The translations under genes and the position numbers were made by a program. A DNA stretch of 64,000 nt from Pomacea canaliculata. Lineage: Eukaryota > Mollusca > Gastropoda > Architaenioglossa > Ampullariidae. The notes under the pieces are model-generated. The model was not told the DNA's origin and ran no database searches. It was given only the letters and a program-made list of their open reading frames with translations. The stretch is taken from assembly GCF_003073045.1 (NCBI RefSeq), contig NC_037601.1:10217807-10281806 (forward strand). The letters run 5' to 3'. Positions 47,512-59,487 of this stretch are shown in pieces; position 1 is the stretch's first letter, and every line of letters starts with the position of its first letter.

Positions 47512-47724
47512 GTTGCTTTCACTCCTTTGTACCAAAGATGGACAGTAGTAACTTGCTTAGGAGCAGCATATTATTCATCATCTCAACTTAACCCTAATTT
47601 AATAATTATATTGGCACTTAATAAAAAAGCAAGTTTAAAACAACAATGATTATTTTTGTGTTTTGCACAATGTATTTTATGTATCTAAATGATACGGGGA
47701 CAGACTCCTTTTAATATTAGGAGA

Positions 47725-47885
47725 GTGGTCCGGTGGCCCAACGGCTATCGCCTGTCATTAACACAGCAAGGCTGTGTGTCGTTGTTCCTCGTGTTCCGGC
47801 GTGTGTCGCCGATTGCCAACGTTCCTGCTTTTTACAAGTGAGGGAGACCATTGTATGAACTGTAAATAAAGTGTTTGAAACTCTC
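47725..47885 (+). mobile_element. possible tRNA-derived SINE, second family
   Basis: Starts GTGGTCCGGTGGCCCAACGG (A-box-like) with a poor B-box (CTCGTGTTCCGGCGTG) and ends with an AATAAAGTG tail. Ends not defined. Confidence 0.4.
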
Positions 47886-48087
47886 TGACCGCAAGGACTC
47901 AATTATACTGGTCAAAAGTCATGTTACTGAAAACAAATAGTTATTTCTTAACGATATTTATGTGCTCAACAAGAATATGTCAACCAAAATGCATAATTGG
48001 CTCTAGTTTTTGTGTGTGTGTAATCTACAACAATTATTGAGTACAGTGTACTTCACGAAATGCATGCTAATAGCAAAGGAACTTTGG

Positions 48088-48860
48088 TTAATACCTGTAA
48101 CAAATGAAGTCATCGACTACGTCTGAGATTTCTTTGCCTGTCTCTTGTACAGATGTTAGGAAGCATCTCTGGGGGATTGTCCAGCAGTAGTCAGCGAGCA
48201 TTGCAGTGGGCAATTTTCCATGGTATCTTTTTTCCACTGTTGGGATATCGTGATGAAAGCGTTGGCCATGTTTATCACTAACCATACCACAGTTGTCCTG
48301 AAAAAAATCCAGATGGGAATGAAGGAAGTTGATCTTTAGAGACATATTGCAGCCAAGTTTCTGATACTGTTACTTGTAAGTTTTCTGTCCTAACATTCCC
48401 GAGAAAGTGTGTAGACACTAGGCCAGAAAGATGCTTGTTTCATATCATCCTGCTAGCAAGTTGTTGAACTGGTCATGTTTGAAGAGCTCTCAAATCTGAG
48501 GACCCACAAAATCTCCCTCTTTAATCTTTGCCTCGCTGAGTGAGGGAATTGTTTCTGTAGGTATCGGAAAGCCGGCGAAGTCCGGTCCATGGCTTTCACG
48601 AAGTTCTTCATCAAACCTAATGAAGGAGTGGTATAGTAGGATTTTGTGAGCCTCGACCACAGCTGGTCCCTGCTGCAGTCCCGTTAAAAGGGCAGCAATC
48701 TTGAAATCACCTCAGAAGTGCTAGCTGTACTTATTATACTCAATGGAATTCAATAGCTGCCTTAAGTTATCGTACCTCTCTTTCCTGCGTGCGCTACTGG
48801 AATAAATGGAAGACGGTTTCCATTGTGCAAGAGCACAGCCAGTTTCGAAGAGTCTACAAA
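48088..48860 (-). mobile_element. decayed copy of a repetitive mobile-element-associated ORF family
   Basis: The minus strand encodes SLKINFLHSHLDFF, then GMVSDKHGQRFHHDI, then EKRYHGKLPTAMLADYCW. Upstream in the same direction are pieces resembling GDFKIAALLTGLQQG, LGLMKNFVKAMDRTSPAFRY and SLSEAKIKEGDFVGPQI. This set belongs to a multicopy protein family found in many arthropod and mollusc genomes; the class of element that carries it is not certain. The copy is broken in several places and old. Confidence 0.7.
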
Positions 48861-48869
48861 TAGTCTCCA

Positions 48870-50975
48870 TTCTTGTAGGCCATGAGTTATTTCTAAGGCA
48901 TTCACGAGGCCCTCAGTATCGAAACAGATTGCCTTCCATTCTGAAGAAAGGCTCTAACTGCTGGTGGCGCTTTCGATCTGAAGTAGTTGTGACATCTTGT
49001 AGAAGATTTCACTGTCGGAGTCTAGAACTGGACAATTCTGCCATGTACTTGGATACGAACCAGGTCATTAAGATTCTTCCGGTGTTATTCTTTGTGGGGT
49101 TGATAATACACAACAGTGAAAATCTGGATCACTGCATGCTGACTGACCAGGAGAAGAACAGGTCGGCCCACCCTCGTTATCATCAGCTGAATCAAGAGAA
49201 TATTCTGCTGGAGGTTCTGGAATAGGAAGTCCCTCACCTTACTGAACTTGCCTCAATGCAGACGACATGCTGGGGCAGACTATTCTCCACTTCTTTTGCA
49301 ATGGATGACGTGTGCATGACGTTATTATGCAAAATGATGCAGCATGACGTCATTTTAGGCTTATTTAGGATGTTACAGTCCTACTGGGTTCATGAACACC
49401 GTGAAACACAGACAGTGAACTATCAAATAGCTTCAAAAAGAGAGCCAATAAAAAGTTTTCATGGTCTGATGTCTTTTGTAAGTTTTCCTATTTTTAACTG
49501 ACTATTGGATGTGCCAGAAACTGCAGTTGGTTGAGAACACTTCATTTAAAAGAGTCTGTCGATCACGTGACTGAGACGTGACTGTCACGGACGCTACTCT
49601 CACAAGAGCAACACACACACACACACGGCGTCCACACGCGTTCTTTCAACAACACAAAACAACGACCTGTCCATGGGCATCTCGTCTTTTACTGAAGTGC
49701 CCGCTGTCTGCTTCTCTGTTCTTCTTCTTTGTTAGTTTTTTTTTTAAAGCTAGTTCTGGTCAGGTCACAAATAACACGAATACTCTCCAACACAGTGTAA
49801 AAACCAAATAATTCTACTTAGACAACTCGCACAGAGAAAACTCAGTGCTAACTACATCCTCTCACAATTCTCAGTTCCACGCCAAAAATGTAAAGTTTCT
49901 CATGTTTGTCCTGGCATCTGTATACTTGATACCAGAGGAATGGGATGACGTCACGGAACTTTGTCCGATGAATAGTGGCCACTCTGAAAAAAATAGAGTG
50001 AGTCAAAAAATTTTTTATTTCTGATGTATCAAACTGCACATAAAGTTCATACTCAACAGCACACTTTTAAATAATCAAATATACACAGAATACATTGTGT
50101 ATACATGTATCCAGATTCAAATATACGATCATTTCAGAGATGTGTGGATTTGTTCAATGAAGTGTACTTATTAACGAAAATAAATATTTTAAATGCAATG
50201 CTCACATGATAGGTTTCCCCTCAGAAGATACACGCTGTCCTCCTTTTGTTCCCTTGTAGAATTGACTGGACTGGTTTTCCATTCCTTCCATTGCAGTTTC
50301 TTTATTCCTCTTGTCGGCAGAGTTTGTCCCCGAATGATCTCCAAACCACCGATGTATTGCAATTTTCATCTTATGTTTCCTCAGCCGTCCACGTGAATCC
50401 ACTTTCTTGGCCGCAGTTTTGTTGAATAGACGTCTCGGATGAAACAGAAAAAAAATGAGAAGGGTTACCCCAAAGGCACCAAGCAACTAATCTTGAAACT
50501 ATAACAACTATCTATGACACTGCAAAGATGGTTGACATTTTTCACAGATTATCGGTCAGAGGCCACGTGTATTAATTAAGGTCGGTAGACGTGGACAGCT
50601 GAAGCGCACAAACCTTTGTGTAGCAAGATTGCACAGAACAACCAAAGAAAAAGTCCGCGGTACCAACTTCACAAAAGAACAGTCTGTTAACATTTACATA
50701 AAAATTTACATAAAAACTGGGCCACGTGACAGAATCGATGTGGTTATCGTGCCTTATCACGCGCAAGATCGAGGTACCAAGTGTCCCAAGTTACTCACAT
50801 ACATTGCACCAAACTTAGGGTTCGACTATTAACCAGACGGACATTGTGGCATAGTAGGCATGGTCAGGGTGCCACGTGACCCACTGCTAGTACTTTTCGT
50901 TCCTCTGGTTAATGTGCTCTGCCTAGCATCTCTAGACGATGTCCCCAACATTTAATTTTTAATTGGCCAGTTCAA
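48870..50975. other. no gene seen
   Basis: Short open frames only. The left part may be more of the element at 48088-48860. A CA run is at 49610-49630. The 94-aa minus-strand frame at 50202-50486 has a hydrophobic start and a basic body but no recognisable domain. Confidence 0.4.
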
Positions 50976-50979
50976 GATA

Positions 50980-53300
50980 CCCTGTGATTGCCGCTCCCGA
51001 CATTGTTGCACCATTTTTGATGACACCTTCTACAATGGATCATCACCTCATTCATTTGTAATTTTTATATGTTTAAAATATTGTTTGTTTCTAAGGGTTT
51101 ATAACCAAATAAATGTATAAGCATTTCGAAAGCCTATTAAGTTTTTTAACTTTGCATGGGTTACCTTGAAGTGCCATGTGGTTGCCTCTCCCGCTATTTT
51201 CGCATCATTTGGTAAGCGAAAAGCGATCGACAGATTGACTAGGATGGCAAGGTGGAGGCATCTTCTTCATTTCTTGTTCATATTTTTCTAAGGGATTTAT
51301 TTTGTCATCCATGTAAATATGTACCATTTTAAGCCTCTTACGTTTGCAATTTTTCATTTAATCTATTGCTATTTCAAAATTTTTTGTTATGAATATAGAA
51401 CCTAGCCTTGTAAGTTAATATTTGAGTGGATAGCTAGACATGCTATACGGCTGCCGCTTCCGCCATTTCGTATCGTCTTGGGAGGAAAGAGATGGACACG
51501 GACCTTGCACAGCGCAGTAGGCTTCTCCATTAATGTGATAAGTAATTTTATTAAGACCTTAAAAATAACCATAAAAAATACGTTTTTAACTTTTCATTGG
51601 TTAGTACCAGATGCCATGTGTCTGCCGCTCCCGCCATTATTCATCACATGGTGCGGGAAGCGGTCGATCCAGACCTACTAGCATGGCGAAGTGTAGGCAT
51701 CGTATTCATTCATATTTAGTAAAACTCTCTGTCAAAGGTTTTATGAGTTTTTGTTTTTTTTTTGCAACCACATGTTTATAACTCTTTATTGTTTAGTTTG
51801 AGATGCAGTTGGCAGCCGCTTCCACCATTTTGAATTGCTTGGTGCGGGAAGCGGTCTTTACAGATTTTAATGGATTTTTTTTTAATCAACCTTGAACCAC
51901 AAAACGGAAGGATTTTGTGTCTCTTTCTGTTTGCATTTTTGCTTCTAATTCAAATATTTTGTTACCCCTTTATGTTTTTAACTCTTTATTGGTTTGAGTG
52001 CATATTTCTTATCGCGTAACTCTTGACGACCATAACAAAATGGCGGACCTGTAGGCGGAGCTAAACACAAACGGTGACGTCACTCGCCCTCCGTCTGCTC
52101 GCTGCTCCATACCCGACACTTATATAAAACAGTCCAAAAACAACAACAAAAGAAGCAAAAAAACAACAAAAAACAAAAACCAAAAAACGAAAACACAACA
52201 GCAAACAAACTATAATATCCCTTTAACGCACACAGCTTCACGCCCCACCTTGTACTCCCCTCTGAACAATCACTCGTACTTGAGGTGACCTTCGCTCGCC
52301 TCTGTTCAAATAGCATCCAGAGACCTGTGACGTACATCCGTTATCCTACAAGAAGTTACCAGTTGGCTGCAGCTTCCCACACCAAGCAATGCAAAATGGC
52401 GCCCTATTGCATTGCATGGTGTGGGAAACAGTCGACACAGACTTATCATGACAAGGTGTAGGCACCGTATCATTCCTGTTATATAGACTTTTCCCTCAAA
52501 GGTTTTGTGATTTTCTTTTTTGCAACCACACATACGCATAAGTATTTTGTTGCTCATTATGTTTATAACTCGTATTGGATAGTTCCAGATGCCATGTGAC
52601 CGCCGCTTTCGCCATTAGTGCAGGAAGCGGTCGACACAGACCTTCTAGCATGGCAAAGTGCAAGCATCTTATTCATCTCCGTTTTAGAGATCATTTTGTA
52701 AGTTTTAAAAAAAAAATGATTAACCACATAAGGGATAAGCACTTTGTTGCCTCTTAAAACCAATCAATGATTAAAACCTTGAGATGCCAGTTTGCTGCCA
52801 CTCCCGCCATTTTTGTATCGCTTTGTGTGGGCAGTTGTTGACATAGACTTAATGGCGAAGTAGAGGCATCTTCTCATTTCTGTTTCACATAGTTTTGTTT
52901 TTGTAAGTATTTAACGATTTGCTTTATCGACACATAAATCGCCAAGTTTTTGCAAGCGCTCTTACAGCTTCAAACTTGTATTGGTTGTGTGAGATGCTCT
53001 GATTTTTTAACCACATAAATGGACAAGCCTTTTGTAAGCCATGTAAGTTTTCAACTTTTCATGGAGATGCCATGTGGCTGCCACTCTCGCCATTATTCAC
53101 ATTTTCCCCTCAAAGGTTTTATGAATTTCTTTGCAACCACATATATACATAAGCATTTTGTTACCCTTATGTTTATAACTCTTATTGGTTATATATATAT
53201 AGTTCCAGATGCCATATGGCTTCGGCTCCCGCCATTTTACACCACTTGGTGCGGAAAGCGGTGGACCCAGACCTACTAGCAAGGCATCGTGTTTACTCAT
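50980..53300. repeat. degenerate tandem array with GC-rich palindromic cores
   Basis: About ten units (cores near 50985, 51180, 51435, 51610, 51800, 52365, 52590, 52785, 53065 and 53210). Each core reads like GATGCCATGTGGCTGCCGCT, CCCGCCATT, CTTGGTGCGGGAAGCGGTCG and ACACAGACCT, and is separated by AT-rich spacers (GTTTATAACTCTTATTGG). Unit length varies from about 145 to 280 bp; 51960-52340 holds a divergent A/C-rich insert. Confidence 0.85.
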
Positions 53301-53559
53301 ATTTTCGTTCAGATTTGTGTTAATTTCAAAGGTTTTAATATATTTTTATCAACCACAAAACGGAAAGATTTTTTTAGGCCCTTAACGTTTGCATTTTTGC
53401 ATCTAATTCATTTCTGTTTCATAAATTAACAAAAAAATTAAAGTTTATATATCTAATTTTGACATTTTATTGGTTTTTGAGATTTTTTAAGCCCTCTTAG
53501 TTTTTGTTATTGGTTAAGATTTAAGATACCACCTGGGTGCCACTTAGGGGAACGAAATA

Positions 53560-53860
53560 CAAATTGTTTTGAAAAGATTGTTTGCGATGTACCAAAGGAT
53601 AGGAAGGAGAGAGAGGAAGGAAAACAGTGCAAGGAATAGGAAAGGAATACATCCCTTGGGTAGCCGCCGTTGCTTTGTTCGGCGCAGTCGTCGTCCTTTC
53701 CTAGCCAGCTGTTGTTGAGGTCGATGGTGTGATAGTCGTAATCACCGAGCAACATGAGCTGGCCACGTTGATGGCAGTGGTGGTCACGCCAGTTTTTTAA
53801 TCCAGTCTCATTAGTCGAGAAAGAGTTGGTGGAGTAGCGAGAAACTGTAACAACAGAGTG
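53560..53860 (-). CDS. possible exon of an unrecognised protein (low confidence)
   Basis: After an acceptor-like CTGTTGTTACAG (minus strand) an open frame reads GLKNWRDHHCHQRGQLMLLG, then DYDYHTIDLNNSW, then GKDDDCAEQSNGGYP. The L..GDYD...L...W..DD spacing loosely recalls a beta/gamma-crystallin Greek-key motif. A related segment is at 54030-54260. No partner exons found; it may be a relic. Confidence 0.25.
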
Positions 53861-54029
53861 TGTCAAACAATAACAGGTATCTATTTACAGAAAAACTGTC
53901 GTAACAAAGTAAGGGGAATACCATCATAATACTCTGTGTGCAATAACATGTTCAGTGTCAGTTGAAATTGTTTGTTTTTTTGTTTGTTTGTTTTTTTATT
54001 TTTGCTGCCTCGACGTAAAGATTATCCAG

Positions 54030-54260
54030 GGAAGAGAAAATACATTTTGTTTTGTAAACAATATGCCGATGTACCCTGTAAGTATATCCTGGTAGCCGCT
54101 GCTGCTTTACTCGACGTGGTCACTGACCACCATAATCCGTGTCAGGTGATCGTTGATGTCTTGGTGGACAAAGTCACTGTCCTCTCCTACCCATCTGTTG
54201 TTGGGGTCAGTTGATAGTCGTAGTCACGTGCAACATTAGGTGGCGACGTTGGTGGCTGCT
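54030..54260 (-). pseudogene. diverged copy of the 53560-53860 segment
   Basis: Shares ordered matches on the minus strand (DYDY, NN-W-G-D) and nucleotide similarity such as TGATAGTCGTA(A/G)TCAC and AGCCGC(C/T)G(T/C)TGC on the plus strand. The frame is interrupted. A local duplication about 470 bp apart. Confidence 0.35.
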
Positions 54261-54284
54261 TCCCCCAGCAGTAGAGCCCCACAC

Positions 54285-54745
54285 TCTTGAGAGGTGAAGG
54301 GGAAACTGAGAGAAAGGTTAAGAGAGAACAGAGGGAAAGTAGAAAGGGTAGGAAGGGAGGAAAGAGACTAACGTGTTTGAGGGAAGAGGAGGGACATGAA
54401 AATAAGGGAAAGGAAGAAGTGGTTAGGAAAGTGGATGAAAGTGTTAGAGGAGAACAGAAAAAAGAGATGAACGTGTTGCAAAGGGTGGGAGAACAGGAAA
54501 GGAGAGTCCAGAAAAGAGCTGGACCAAAGGGAAGCAAATTGAGAAGGAAAGAGTGAGAGGGAAGAGAAGGGATATAGAAAGAAGGTGAAAAGGAGGAGAC
54601 AAAAGATAGGGGGAGATAAACGTGAAGTGCAGGAAAGAGGTTGGAAAGGGGTGAGAAAGTAGTGAGTAGAAAAGAAAGGTAGGAAGAAACGGGCGGGTAG
54701 GAAGAGGACTGGAAAGGAAGATAGCGATTGGAACCGGCAGAAAGT
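54285..54745. repeat. polypurine tract
   Basis: About 460 bp of almost pure A/G on the plus strand with loose GGAAAGG(T)AGAAAG units. The 198-aa minus-strand frame is its Ser/Pro/Leu/Phe translation, not a gene. Confidence 0.85.
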
Positions 54746-54780
54746 AATGGAACCCGGTGTCGTGAACTCAGGAGAATGAA

Positions 54781-56620
54781 CACGCGAAGACGGTCAGAGG
54801 TTGCGATTGCCGTTGTCTCGGGCTGATCACACTCTCGACACCTCTACCAACTCACTCCGACATTTACCGTACGTGTACACTTAAACTAAATTGCTAATTA
54901 TACTTTACTTGACTCTTGAGCCCCCAGCGCGCATCTACAATAACCAACAGAAGGCAATTTATTGTAATAAAGAAGGCTATTAATGATCGAGAGGTTTACA
55001 AATCAATTTACAAGATTATACAATTTCAAATATGGCCGCTCTCTAGGTGTCCCGTTACTTCCCTATGCCTAGTCCAGGTATCATTACCTTTACTACTACA
55101 CACAGCACAAGAACTTGTCGAACACACATTCGCCACTTATCTCTTCCCACAAGTCTCTTGTCATGTTGTCATATCCTCCGTCGATCGTAGCCGCCTCAGT
55201 CACGAGCGCAGAGACTCGGGCACCGCCGTGTGTCACCACGTGTCTCATCCTCACCTCTTAGGCCGTCACAGCGGTCAGAGCTTGACCACGCCTAACGAGG
55301 ACCAACGCTTATCTACCAGCCTCGAGCTCTACTGTCTGCGACCAGACAGCTGCTGGTGATGAAGCGATGAGCACTGGCACTGCTGTGTGCCACCATGTGT
55401 CTGTCTCGTCCTTTAGGCCGGACTGCTGTCTAAAGCTTAACAGCGCCTAACAAGGACCAACACTTATCTTCCAGCCTCAGCCTCTACTGTTTGCGACCAA
55501 ACAGTTACTCTGGTGATGAAGCGTTGTGCACTCTGTGACTGAGCGGGTCTTATGCACCTATTGAGTCAGTTGTGCTGGAGCAGTCCCGATTCCAAGACAA
55601 CTCACAACGGAGAATATGAACAGCCTTGAAGAGATCTCTATTACAATTTTATTCCTCGAGAACCCAGTGTGTAGACAACGATTCTTTGCTGCTCGCAATT
55701 GTCGTGAACTTCGGGGAATGAGCACGTGAAGATGGTCAGAGGTTGCGATTGCCGTTGCCTCGGGCTAATCACACTCTCGACACCTCTACCAACTCCGACA
55801 TTTACCGTACACGCACACTTACACAAGATTGCTAATTACACTTGACTCTTGAGCCACCAGCGCGCATACCCAATAACCAACACAAGGCAATTTAGTGTGA
55901 TAAAGAAGGTTATTAATGATCGAGAGGCTGACAACTCAATTTATATGATTATACAATTTCAAATAGGGCCGCTCTCTAGGTGTCCCGTTACTTCCCTATG
56001 CCTAGTCCAGGTATCATGAGCCACTAATTACCTGTACACATAGCACACTACACTTGTGTAACATACACTCGCCACTTATATCTTCACACAAATCTCTTGT
56101 CAAGTTGTCGTATCCTCCGTCACGAGCGCAGAGACTCTGGCACTGCCATCTGCCACCACATGTCTCATCCTCACCTCTTAGGCCGTGACAGCGGTCAGAG
56201 CTTGACCACGCCTAATGAGGACCAACGCTTATCTACCAGCCTCGAGCTCTACTGTCTGCGACCAGACAGCTGCTGATGATGAAACGTTGTGCACTCTGGC
56301 ACTGCCGTGTGCCACCATGTGTCTGTCTCGTCCTGTAGGCCGGACTGCTGTCTCAAGCTTAACAGCGCCTGACAAGGACCAACACTTATCTACCAGCCTC
56401 TGTCCTTTGATGTCACCCCGTCGATCGTAGCGGCCCCCATCATGAGCGCAGAGACTCTGGCACTGCCATGTGTCACCACGTGTCTCGTCCTCACCTCTTA
56501 GGCCGTAACAGCGGTCAGAGCTTGACCACGCCTAATGAGGACCAACGCTTATCTACCAGCCTCGAGCTCTGCTGTCTGCGACCAGACAGCTGCTGATGAT
56601 GAAGCGAGGAGCACTCTGTG
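54781..56620. repeat. nested direct repeat: about 940-bp unit with about 165-bp subunits
   Basis: 54781-55535 and 55724-56405 are two direct copies (shared AGAGGTTGCGATTGCCGTTG and GTCCCGTTACTTCCCTATGC); a partial third is at 56419-56610. Inside, about 165-bp subunits (GACCACGCCTAACGAGGACC, ATCTACCAGCCTCGAGCTCT) recur at about 55203, 55366, 56113, 56283 and 56440. Four carry a hairpin CTGTNTG-CGAC-CANACAG. Confidence 0.88.
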
Positions 56621-56889
56621 ATAGTCCCGCAGTCCGACCTGACCCTGCGCTATGTCTGTCGTGACGTAAGCGGTCCGAGGTTCACATGAGAGATAAACGG
56701 TGGTGGGGCTTCTTGGCCTTTTGTCCATCCGACAGTCCAGTACCGCCAGAGGCTGACTACTGTGTCGCCGCCGCAACCGCTAACTCATCCCCACTGTTAC
56801 CCATTCCACCTTCTGACAGTCTGTTTACATCAGCTCGACTCGTGCAGGGAGAAGAAGTGCGGCACCAACACTAAAGCCTTATTCCTAGT

Positions 56890-58060
56890 TATCATATGAC
56901 ATTTGGAAGAGAAAGAGTAAGACGAGGATGGCAGGAAGGGTCAAAGGAAGAGACGGAAGCTGGGCCAAACCGGAAGGGTGGGAACGAAGAAATGGTGGAG
57001 GAGAGAAAGAAGGAGTGGTGGGAGTATGGGGATAGAAAGCAAAGAAGTAGGAAAGGAAGAAGAAGGGTGGAGAGAGAAGAGGTGGAAAGGAGAAAAAAGG
57101 GAGGAAAGAGAAGAAAGGAAAGGAAAGGAGGACGTAGAGAAGGTATGTGAAGAAAAGGATGAAAAGAGACGGAAGGGGTGAAAGAGGCGGAGAGGGTTAG
57201 AATGGGAAGGGAGAGTGGGTCCCTTCCCATCTCAACCCCTCCACCCCTTCCCCCTCCCATCTGAGCTCTATTCTTCCCCACCTCTCTACATCTCTTTCTG
57301 ACACCCTCTTTCCTTAATGTTAGGAAAAAGAGGTCAGGAGAGGCGCAAAGATGTGGGATGAGAAAGATGATGTGAAAAGAGTCGGGAAGGTTAGGAACCC
57401 ACCCTTCCTTCCCGTCCCGTTCCTTCTCACACCATCTTTCCCATGACATCCCAACCAACAGAACATAGGAGATGAGGTTGGAAGGGGGTGAGAAAGGATG
57501 GGAAAAGGTGTGATGGTGAGGAATTAGTCAGAAAGGGAAGGGAATAGAAAAAGATTTGAGAGCTTGAGGGGTGTAGAAGTGATGGAAGAACATGAAGGCC
57601 AGAAAAAAAGGGCAAGTTTGGAAGATAAGGTGGGAAGGCCATAAGGGGTGAGAAGGAAGAGAAGGTGAATGAATGGGGTGGTAAGTGGAAAGAAGGGTTT
57701 GGAAAGGTTTGATGTAAAGGAAAAGCTAATAAAGGGGGGGGGGAGAGAGAAAGGGGTAAAATTGGATTTGCAAGGAAAGGAGAGAGAGGGAGTTGGAGGG
57801 TAGCAAAGTGTGAGAGGTAGAGGTGAAAAGTTGAGAAGGTTTGGAAATTGGTGTGTAGAAGGGCAAAATAGGGAGGGGATTGGAAGGTTTGTGGGAAGGG
57901 AAGAGGTTAGAAATGATGAAATCATGACAAGAAGGTAAAAAAGAATGTCTGGGATTAAAGAAGAAAATTGATGAAGTATAGGGTGTGGGAAGGGACAGCA
58001 AGGAGTGAGGTTGGTGGAAAAGGAAGGAATGGAAATAGCCTGAAAACATAAAAGGGAAAT
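56890..58060. repeat. long polypurine/polypyrimidine domain
   Basis: Purine-rich plus strand at 56890-57215, pyrimidine-rich at 57220-57310 and 57395-57460, purine-rich again to 58060. Degenerate GGAAAGG/AGAAGG repeats. Open frames on the minus strand (136-188 aa) are artefacts of the composition. Confidence 0.85.
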
Positions 58061-58638
58061 GTACAACTGTGGCTAATGTAATGCAACCAGAAAGCATTGG
58101 GCAAAATAATAGCATTGTGTAAACATGTGCTGCCAATTACTATTCAGCATTATACATAGTACAAAAATGAGAACAAAAGAGTGAGATTCCTACAAGAAAC
58201 CTAGAGGCAGTTCCTTCCAAAACCAATCTCTATGCAAGTATTGGAAGAAGCAGTTGAGTGCCTGTGTATTTGTATGTGTGTGTGCTCGCGCACATGTGTG
58301 CTGGGAAGTGAATACAAGAAATGCAGATAGCAATTGTCATTTAATGGAACTCAACTATGTCTTTAAATAAAGGGACAATCTAAATACACAAATACTAAAT
58401 CTTAATTGCAAAAGCAGTTACATGAAATCAATGTGTCTGCATCATTATAATCCTTGAAAGGTGACTGAATGGTTCATGGGTGAAATTACCAAAAGACATG
58501 TGTCAAGGGAGTTAAGAGATAATGTGCTGTGTAGTGCGGGTAACAATTATTATTCAAGGAAATTTAAATATCTCATTGAATGAAACGAATCCTCAATCAT
58601 AATCGAAAATGCCTAAATTAAGTTTGGTGCCACTTACC

Positions 58639-59124
58639 CAGAGGCGGCGTTAGGAACCGTTAAGAAAACGCGGGGCCTGGGGCCGACCATCCGCACGGGG
58701 CCTGGGTAATGGAGTACATGTATCAACATCCCTATTGATATGATGCCGGAAGCACTGATTTATATACAGTTAGATAGGCTGGATCAATTTCGCCAGATAA
58801 CGCACGAATTTAGTGTTTTAATTGTTTGTAACCTTCCCCACCGTTTGTGACAGTAGCGGCTTTTTCTTAAAGCGAAATAATATGGTGACGATAACTTAAT
58901 AAACTGCTTGATGTTATTGTCGGGTTTAACATGAAGACATGGGTTCAATAATTTGCTTAATTAAAACTTCGAAGTGTTTTCTGAACGTCAATTTTTTGGT
59001 CACAACTTGTTTAACACAGCTAGCAATAAGTCATAAAGATGACATAGGGGCTGAAGCGCGGGGCCCCTTCGAGAGCGGGGCCTGGGGCGGCCGCCCCATT
59101 TGCCACCCCCTAACGCCGCCTCTG
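58639..59124 (+). mobile_element. hAT-like MITE with perfect 16-bp TIRs and 8-bp TSD
   Basis: Termini CAGAGGCGGCGTTAGG and CCTAACGCCGCCTCTG are perfect inverted repeats. The target-site duplication CACTTACC is at 58631-58638 and 59125-59132. At 486 bp with no transposase it is non-autonomous. Subterminal GGGGCCTGGGGC motifs occur at both ends. Inserted in the 58.3-61.6 kb array. Confidence 0.95.
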
Positions 59125-59242
59125 CACTTACCTTATGGGCTGACCTGACCACCACTTGGCCTGCTGGTTTTGAAAGCTGGTTTACCAAACCTGTGATCTG
59201 TAAATGATGAGGAACACATATTAATAAAGCAATGGTATTTTG

Positions 59243-59487
59243 CAGTGGCGTAGGAAGATGTTCGGCGTTGGGGGGGCAAACTCCCTGCTGACAGTGAACG
59301 GCGTTCGCACTCGCACGGTGATGACCGTCTCCTCTCTACGTTCCCCTACCTTTCTTCTGTTCTTTGCTCTTTGTGAGGAATTACGTCTCAAATATTGGGG
59401 GGGGGCAAAAGGATATTCCTGCCCCCCCCTGTATTTTCCTGGGGGGGGGGGGCTGCCCCCGCTGCCCCCCTGGTTCCTACGCCACTG
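59243..59487 (+). mobile_element. short hAT-like MITE with 14-bp TIRs
   Basis: Termini CAGTGGCGTAGGAA and TTCCTACGCCACTG are perfect inverted repeats, with internal G/C homopolymer runs that can fold back. TTTTG flanks both sides (59238-59242, 59488-59492). A full 8-bp duplication is not visible, so superfamily placement is by terminus only. Confidence 0.85.

Noticed and set aside
54781-56405. The two 700-bp direct copies considered as a pair of long terminal repeats
   Set aside because: They are nearly adjacent, contain smaller tandem subunits, have a partial third copy and lack TG...CA ends; a nested tandem repeat explains them better.
56892-57458. 188-aa minus-strand frame, with similar ones at 54187-54783 and 57524-58136
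   Set aside because: Composition artefacts of polypurine DNA (Ser/Phe/Leu/Pro only), no domain.
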